Source of the DNA: Sphingomonas sp.
GTDB taxonomy: Bacteria; Pseudomonadota; Alphaproteobacteria; Sphingomonadales; Sphingomonadaceae
Reading direction: 5' to 3'
DNA: 46,641 nt
NCBI RefSeq assembly: GCF_025362505.1
Contig: NZ_JANYGG010000083.1
Coordinates: forward strand, 1-46,641
Numbering within the stretch: position 1 is the stretch's first letter; each line of letters begins with the position of its first letter. Position numbers and translations under genes: made by a program. The notes under the pieces were generated by a model. The model ran no database searches and was not told the origin of the DNA. It worked only from the letters and a program-made list of their open reading frames with translations. Shown piece after piece: positions 44,119 to 46,641 of the stretch.

Positions 44119-45282
44119 TTAACCCGCGGCAATCGCGTCGGCGAGGAGCCCAACCGACAGCGCATAGAAGTTCGAGCAGTTGTAACTCAAAATGCTGCGG
44201 TAGTTGGCCGTCAGGAGATAGGCGGTGGCACCGGGGCCATCGGGTTCGAGCAACGAGGCCGGCTCGTCGTCGGGCAGCGAGCGGCCGCGCGGAACGACGC
44301 CGAGCGCGCGCCATTCGCGCATCGTCAGCCACTTGCTGTGACGGGCGAAGACCCGCGGGCAACGCGTTGCGACGACCGGGTTGCGCAGCGACAGGCGATC
44401 GAGGCCCGGCGGGGTCCGCACCGCGACACCCCAGTGGACGCCCGCTTTCCACCCGGCATCCTTCAGGAAATTGCCGATCGAGGCGAAGGCGTCGGCCTCG
44501 CTCGACCAGATGTCGGCGCGACCGTCGCCGTCGCCGTCGGTCGCGAGGCGGAGGACGGCGGAGGGCATGAATTGCGGATAGCCGGTCGCGCCCGCCCAGC
44601 TGCCTCTCAATCGTGCGCGTGGCGTGCCCCGATCGAGCAAACGCAGCGCGGCGACGAATTCGCTTTCGAACAGCTCGCGGCGGCGGCCTTCATAGGCGAG
44701 CGTGGCGAGCGCATCGAGCAGGTCGAACCCGCCGGTGACGATGCCATAGCTGGTTTCATGGCCGAAGATGGCGATCGGGATGGCCGCGTCGACCCCGGTG
44801 CGCGCCTGGATCCCGGCGAGTCGGGGGTAATTGGCCGCGTAGACCGAGCGGCCGCGCGAGATGAGCGACGCGCTGACGTGATCGCGGCGATAGGGGGCGA
44901 ACGGCGGCGTGCTGTTGGGATTGCCGATGTTGCCCGGCTGCCCCCGGTCGAGCTGGATCACGCGCGCGTTCAGCGACAGCCACGGGATGGTCGAGCTTAT
45001 CGAGGTCTCGCTGATCCCGTCGCGGCGCGCGCGATCGGTCAGTTGCAGCTTGTAGGAGGCGAACCCCATCTGGCCGGTCCGAAGGACGAGCGGCGGCGTG
45101 CCCGGATGGACGACGACCGGGACGGGCACCAGCATCGGCGGCCTGACCGGCGCCGGAGCGGCCGGCAACAATCGTGACAGGACTTGGGGCAGGACCTGGG
45201 GCGCCGCCTCGGGCAAGGGGGCGAGCGGATCGCGCTGGGCGAGCGACGGGGTCGTCACCAGCGCGACCGCCGCGAGCATCAT
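44119..45282 (-). CDS. Lytic murein transglycosylase, MltB family
   Basis: About 387 residues. A signal peptide (to about residue 16) is followed by the motif QRDPLAPLPEAAP and a Pro/Val-rich linker (about 20-55). The MltB catalytic domain then has the acid Glu in FGHETSYGIVTG, and AGATGYPQFMPSAV and DGDGRADIW. A C-terminal PG-binding-like segment ends the chain. GGAGG stands before two adjacent ATG codons (45282 and 45279). It is probably in one transcript with dac. It shares the post-signal DPLAPL motif with the Slt-like enzyme at 2018-3808. Confidence 0.9.
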   Translation of the reverse strand: MMLAAVALVTTPSLAQRDPLAPLPEAAPQVLPQVLSRLLPAAPAPVRPPMLVPVPVVVHPGTPPLVLRTGQMGFASYKLQLTDRARRDGISETSISSTIPWLSLNARVIQLDRGQPGNIGNPNSTPPFAPYRRDHVSASLISRGRSVYAANYPRLAGIQARTGVDAAIPIAIFGHETSYGIVTGGFDLLDALATLAYEGRRRELFESEFVAALRLLDRGTPRARLRGSWAGATGYPQFMPSAVLRLATDGDGDGRADIWSSEADAFASIGNFLKDAGWKAGVHWGVAVRTPPGLDRLSLRNPVVATRCPRVFARHSKWLTMREWRALGVVPRGRSLPDDEPASLLEPDGPGATAYLLTANYRSILSYNCSNFYALSVGLLADAIAAG

Positions 45283-45434
45283 CCGCCTCCGATAATCTTG
45301 TCCGGCTCGACGCAAACCAACCCCGCCCTTCTTGTGACCCTGCTACCGGCCCCAACGCGTCATGCCCATCGCAGTTCATCGCGCCGCTTGCACACACTGC
45401 CCCCTCCGCGCTAGCCGCGTCGCTCGCCAAGCGC

Positions 45435-45480
45435 GGATCGGTGGCCGAGCGGTGCAAGCCACCGGTCTTCGCGACGGCAG
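45435..45480 (+). pseudogene. tRNA-Ser-like 5' half (relic 1)
   Basis: GGATCGG, then TGGCCGAGCGGTGCAAGCCA matches the acceptor strand and D-arm of a class II serine tRNA, followed by ACCGGTCTTCG where the anticodon stem should be. The stem cannot close and no variable arm or T-arm follows. The 150 bases before it, up to the MltB-like gene, hold no other feature I can support. Confidence 0.5.
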
Positions 45481-45550
45481 GGAAGAGTGTCCGAGTGGTT
45501 TAAGGAACTGGTCTTGAAAGCTTATGGGGGTTCGCGCCCCTCGAAGCGTG
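45481..45550 (+). pseudogene. Truncated tRNA-Ser(UGA) copy (relic 2)
   Basis: Positions 45481-45519 match the first 39 bases of the intact tRNA-Ser at 45665 with a single difference (GGAAGA for GGAAGC). Right after the anticodon-loop sequence CTTGAAA the match ends; a short GC-rich stem with TTCG follows in place of the anticodon 3' strand, variable arm and T-arm. No CCA is seen. It cannot fold as a tRNA. Confidence 0.8.
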
Positions 45551-45664
45551 AAGGAACGAAAAAGGAGTGTGGTTACAATACGTTAACAGCAAGCGGTGAT
45601 TTGCTATTGCACGGCGACCTGCGCGCCGTCTAGCGCAATCCTAGCCGCGCCGCTGAAGCGGTTT

Positions 45665-45754
45665 GGAAGCGTGTCCGAGTGGTTTAAGGAACTGGTCTTG
45701 AAAACCAGCGACGGGGAAACCCGTCCGTGGGTTCGAATCCCACCGCTTCCGCCA
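45665..45754 (+). tRNA. tRNA-Ser(UGA)
   Basis: A 90-nt class II tRNA. GGAAGCG (45665-45671) pairs with CGCTTCC (45744-45750); the anticodon stem CTGGT/ACCAG encloses loop CTTGAAA with anticodon TGA; a long variable arm (GACGGG/CCCGTC) and T-arm GGGTTCGAATCCC follow; CCA is encoded. A lower-GC region starts directly after it, so it may be an island attachment site. Confidence 0.97.
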
Positions 45755-45916
45755 AAGTTTCGCAGGCGCTCCTAAGCCGGATGGTCTACGTGACGGTGTT
45801 ACGTCTATGGAAGTATGAGCATCGTTAAGACGTTCGCGTTGGAAGCGAATTAAACTTCGAGATGACTCCGCTGCATTTGTCTGTCAGCAGACTCCGAAAA
45901 TCTCGGGGGCAGATAG

Positions 45917-46641
45917 GTGACGTTTCCATTCGCGACTAGGAACCCTACGCAGGCTGAGGTGCAAGCCATACGCCTAATGCTGAGCACATATCGCGATGGG
46001 AGCGGAACGGAGCGAGATCCTGACGGCTTTACACGAGCGAACTGGCGCCAAATGGAGCGCGTTGTCGCGGAACTTTTTACCGGGGAACCGCCACCCGAGA
46101 GCAAGTCAATCTTCGATGTAATTGCTCCATCGCTAGAAACTGCTCGGCTAAGTTACGGGCTCTCCATCAAGTCGAAACAGCTTTCCAAGCGCAACTTTGA
46201 CGGACTTTCGGGTGGCGCCCGAACGTACATGGAAATTGCAAACTCACCTGCCAAAATGTTCGACGCGCTTGAGCGAAAACACTCCTTAACTATCGAGGAC
46301 TTCCGAGCAGGCGCTGATCCGAATGTAGTCGGAAGCTGTGTCCTGGCGACGGTCAATGAATGGCATGAGGAAGGTAAGGTGCTGTTCGAACGCGCCAACA
46401 AGGGACACGTTCTCGATCTGCTCCACTCGATCTATCTCTGCCTTTCATATCGTGAATGGCAAGACGGTCGCCCCCGATTGTTTCAGTTCCACGCCTTTCC
46501 CCTGGTGTTTCCTACTGACATAGAATGGGAATATCGGGGTAAGGCGCTTAAGGGATATGATCCAGAGGCTCCCAACGAAGTCTTGTTCGACTGGTACGCG
46601 CAGTCTGGTGGACAATTGAAGTATTACCCTAGCGCCGACTC
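45917..46641 (+). CDS. Partial restriction-endonuclease-like protein (possible PD-(D/E)XK), runs off window
   Basis: At least 241 codons, open at the right edge. The start is GTG, directly after an in-frame TAG and behind GGGGGCA. Possible nuclease core: Glu47 in a helix (WRQMERVVAELF), Asp67 in ESKSIFDVIAP, and Ser83-Ile-Lys85 in YGLSIKSKQL, the E-D-(S/E)xK pattern of PD-(D/E)XK enzymes. Further recognisable blocks are TYMEIANSPAKMFDAL and VLFDWYAQSGGQLKYYP near the edge. I associate this layout with restriction-like proteins of defence islands, from memory and unverified. GC content and codon use are visibly lower than in the preceding 45 kb, which suggests transfer. No signal peptide or membrane segment is seen. 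Confidence 0.65.
   Translation, partial: MTFPFATRNPTQAEVQAIRLMLSTYRDGSGTERDPDGFTRANWRQMERVVAELFTGEPPPESKSIFDVIAPSLETARLSYGLSIKSKQLSKRNFDGLSGGARTYMEIANSPAKMFDALERKHSLTIEDFRAGADPNVVGSCVLATVNEWHEEGKVLFERANKGHVLDLLHSIYLCLSYREWQDGRPRLFQFHAFPLVFPTDIEWEYRGKALKGYDPEAPNEVLFDWYAQSGGQLKYYPSAD

Noticed and set aside
45850-46401. Minus-strand open frames opposite the partial right-edge gene
   Set aside because: The plus frame from 45917 is open to the window end and has coherent protein-like sequence; the minus frames are short and lack motifs.

Overview
The window is high-GC chromosomal DNA from an alphaproteobacterium, most likely a sphingomonad (Sphingomonadales). The support is the gene order dusB-ntrY-ntrX-hfq-hflX, a tandem-domain Hfq, the fused IspDF, an apparently circularly permuted tmRNA, and an ornithine decarboxylase next to a deoxyhypusine-synthase-like gene. 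Sphingomonads are known for homospermidine as main polyamine. The bulk is dense housekeeping sequence in which many neighbouring genes overlap by 1 to 4 bases.

Layout. 1-400: probable two-piece tmRNA and tRNA-Pro(UGG), both on the minus strand. 455-4521 (minus): a small lipoprotein, an SPL-like radical SAM protein behind a LexA box, a soluble-type lytic transglycosylase and a divergent uracil-DNA glycosylase. 4599-11235 (plus): ETF-ubiquinone oxidoreductase, TPR protein, ispE, nnr and a TrmA-family RNA methyltransferase. 11242-14205 (minus): MAPEG protein, DHS-like enzyme and ornithine decarboxylase, the last behind a Shine-Dalgarno-masking hairpin. 14449-18611: small proteins, an alpha/beta hydrolase, two tandem cysteine desulfurases with a 2Fe-2S ferredoxin, and a minisatellite. 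18670-24291 (plus): SRP RNA, dnaX, ybaB, acyl-CoA ligase and ettA. 24313-28574: DoxX, NYN/LOTUS protein, glycine-zipper lipoprotein, carbonic anhydrase, lipA and a COQ10-like protein. 28535-30189 (minus): CinA-like amidase and ispDF. 30240-36774 (plus): dusB, ntrY, ntrX, hfq, hflX. 36762-45282 (minus): mazG, then a long run made of an MltB-like transglycosylase, dac, tmk, holB, metG, tatD, an MBL hydrolase and a membrane aspartic protease. 45435-45754: two broken tRNA-Ser copies and one intact tRNA-Ser(UGA). 45917-end: the 5' part of a lower-GC gene that looks like a PD-(D/E)XK nuclease, consistent with the edge of a genomic or defence island at the tRNA.

How the genes work together. ispE and ispDF serve isoprenoid synthesis. 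ODC and the DHS-like enzyme probably form a polyamine route. The two transglycosylases and the carboxypeptidase remodel peptidoglycan. dnaX, ybaB, holB and tmk serve replication and nucleotide supply. The desulfurases with the ferredoxin serve sulfur transfer or Fe-S work.

Most worth a second look: a predicted leaderless SOS promoter for the SPL-like gene; the ODC leader hairpin; the two-domain Hfq with an asymmetric RNA-binding rim; ntrYX without ntrBC and with an NtrX lacking GAFTGA; two genes without ATG/GTG/TTG starts; a 24-bp minisatellite formed from the ferredoxin's last codons; and the tRNA-Ser relics next to the nuclease-like gene.
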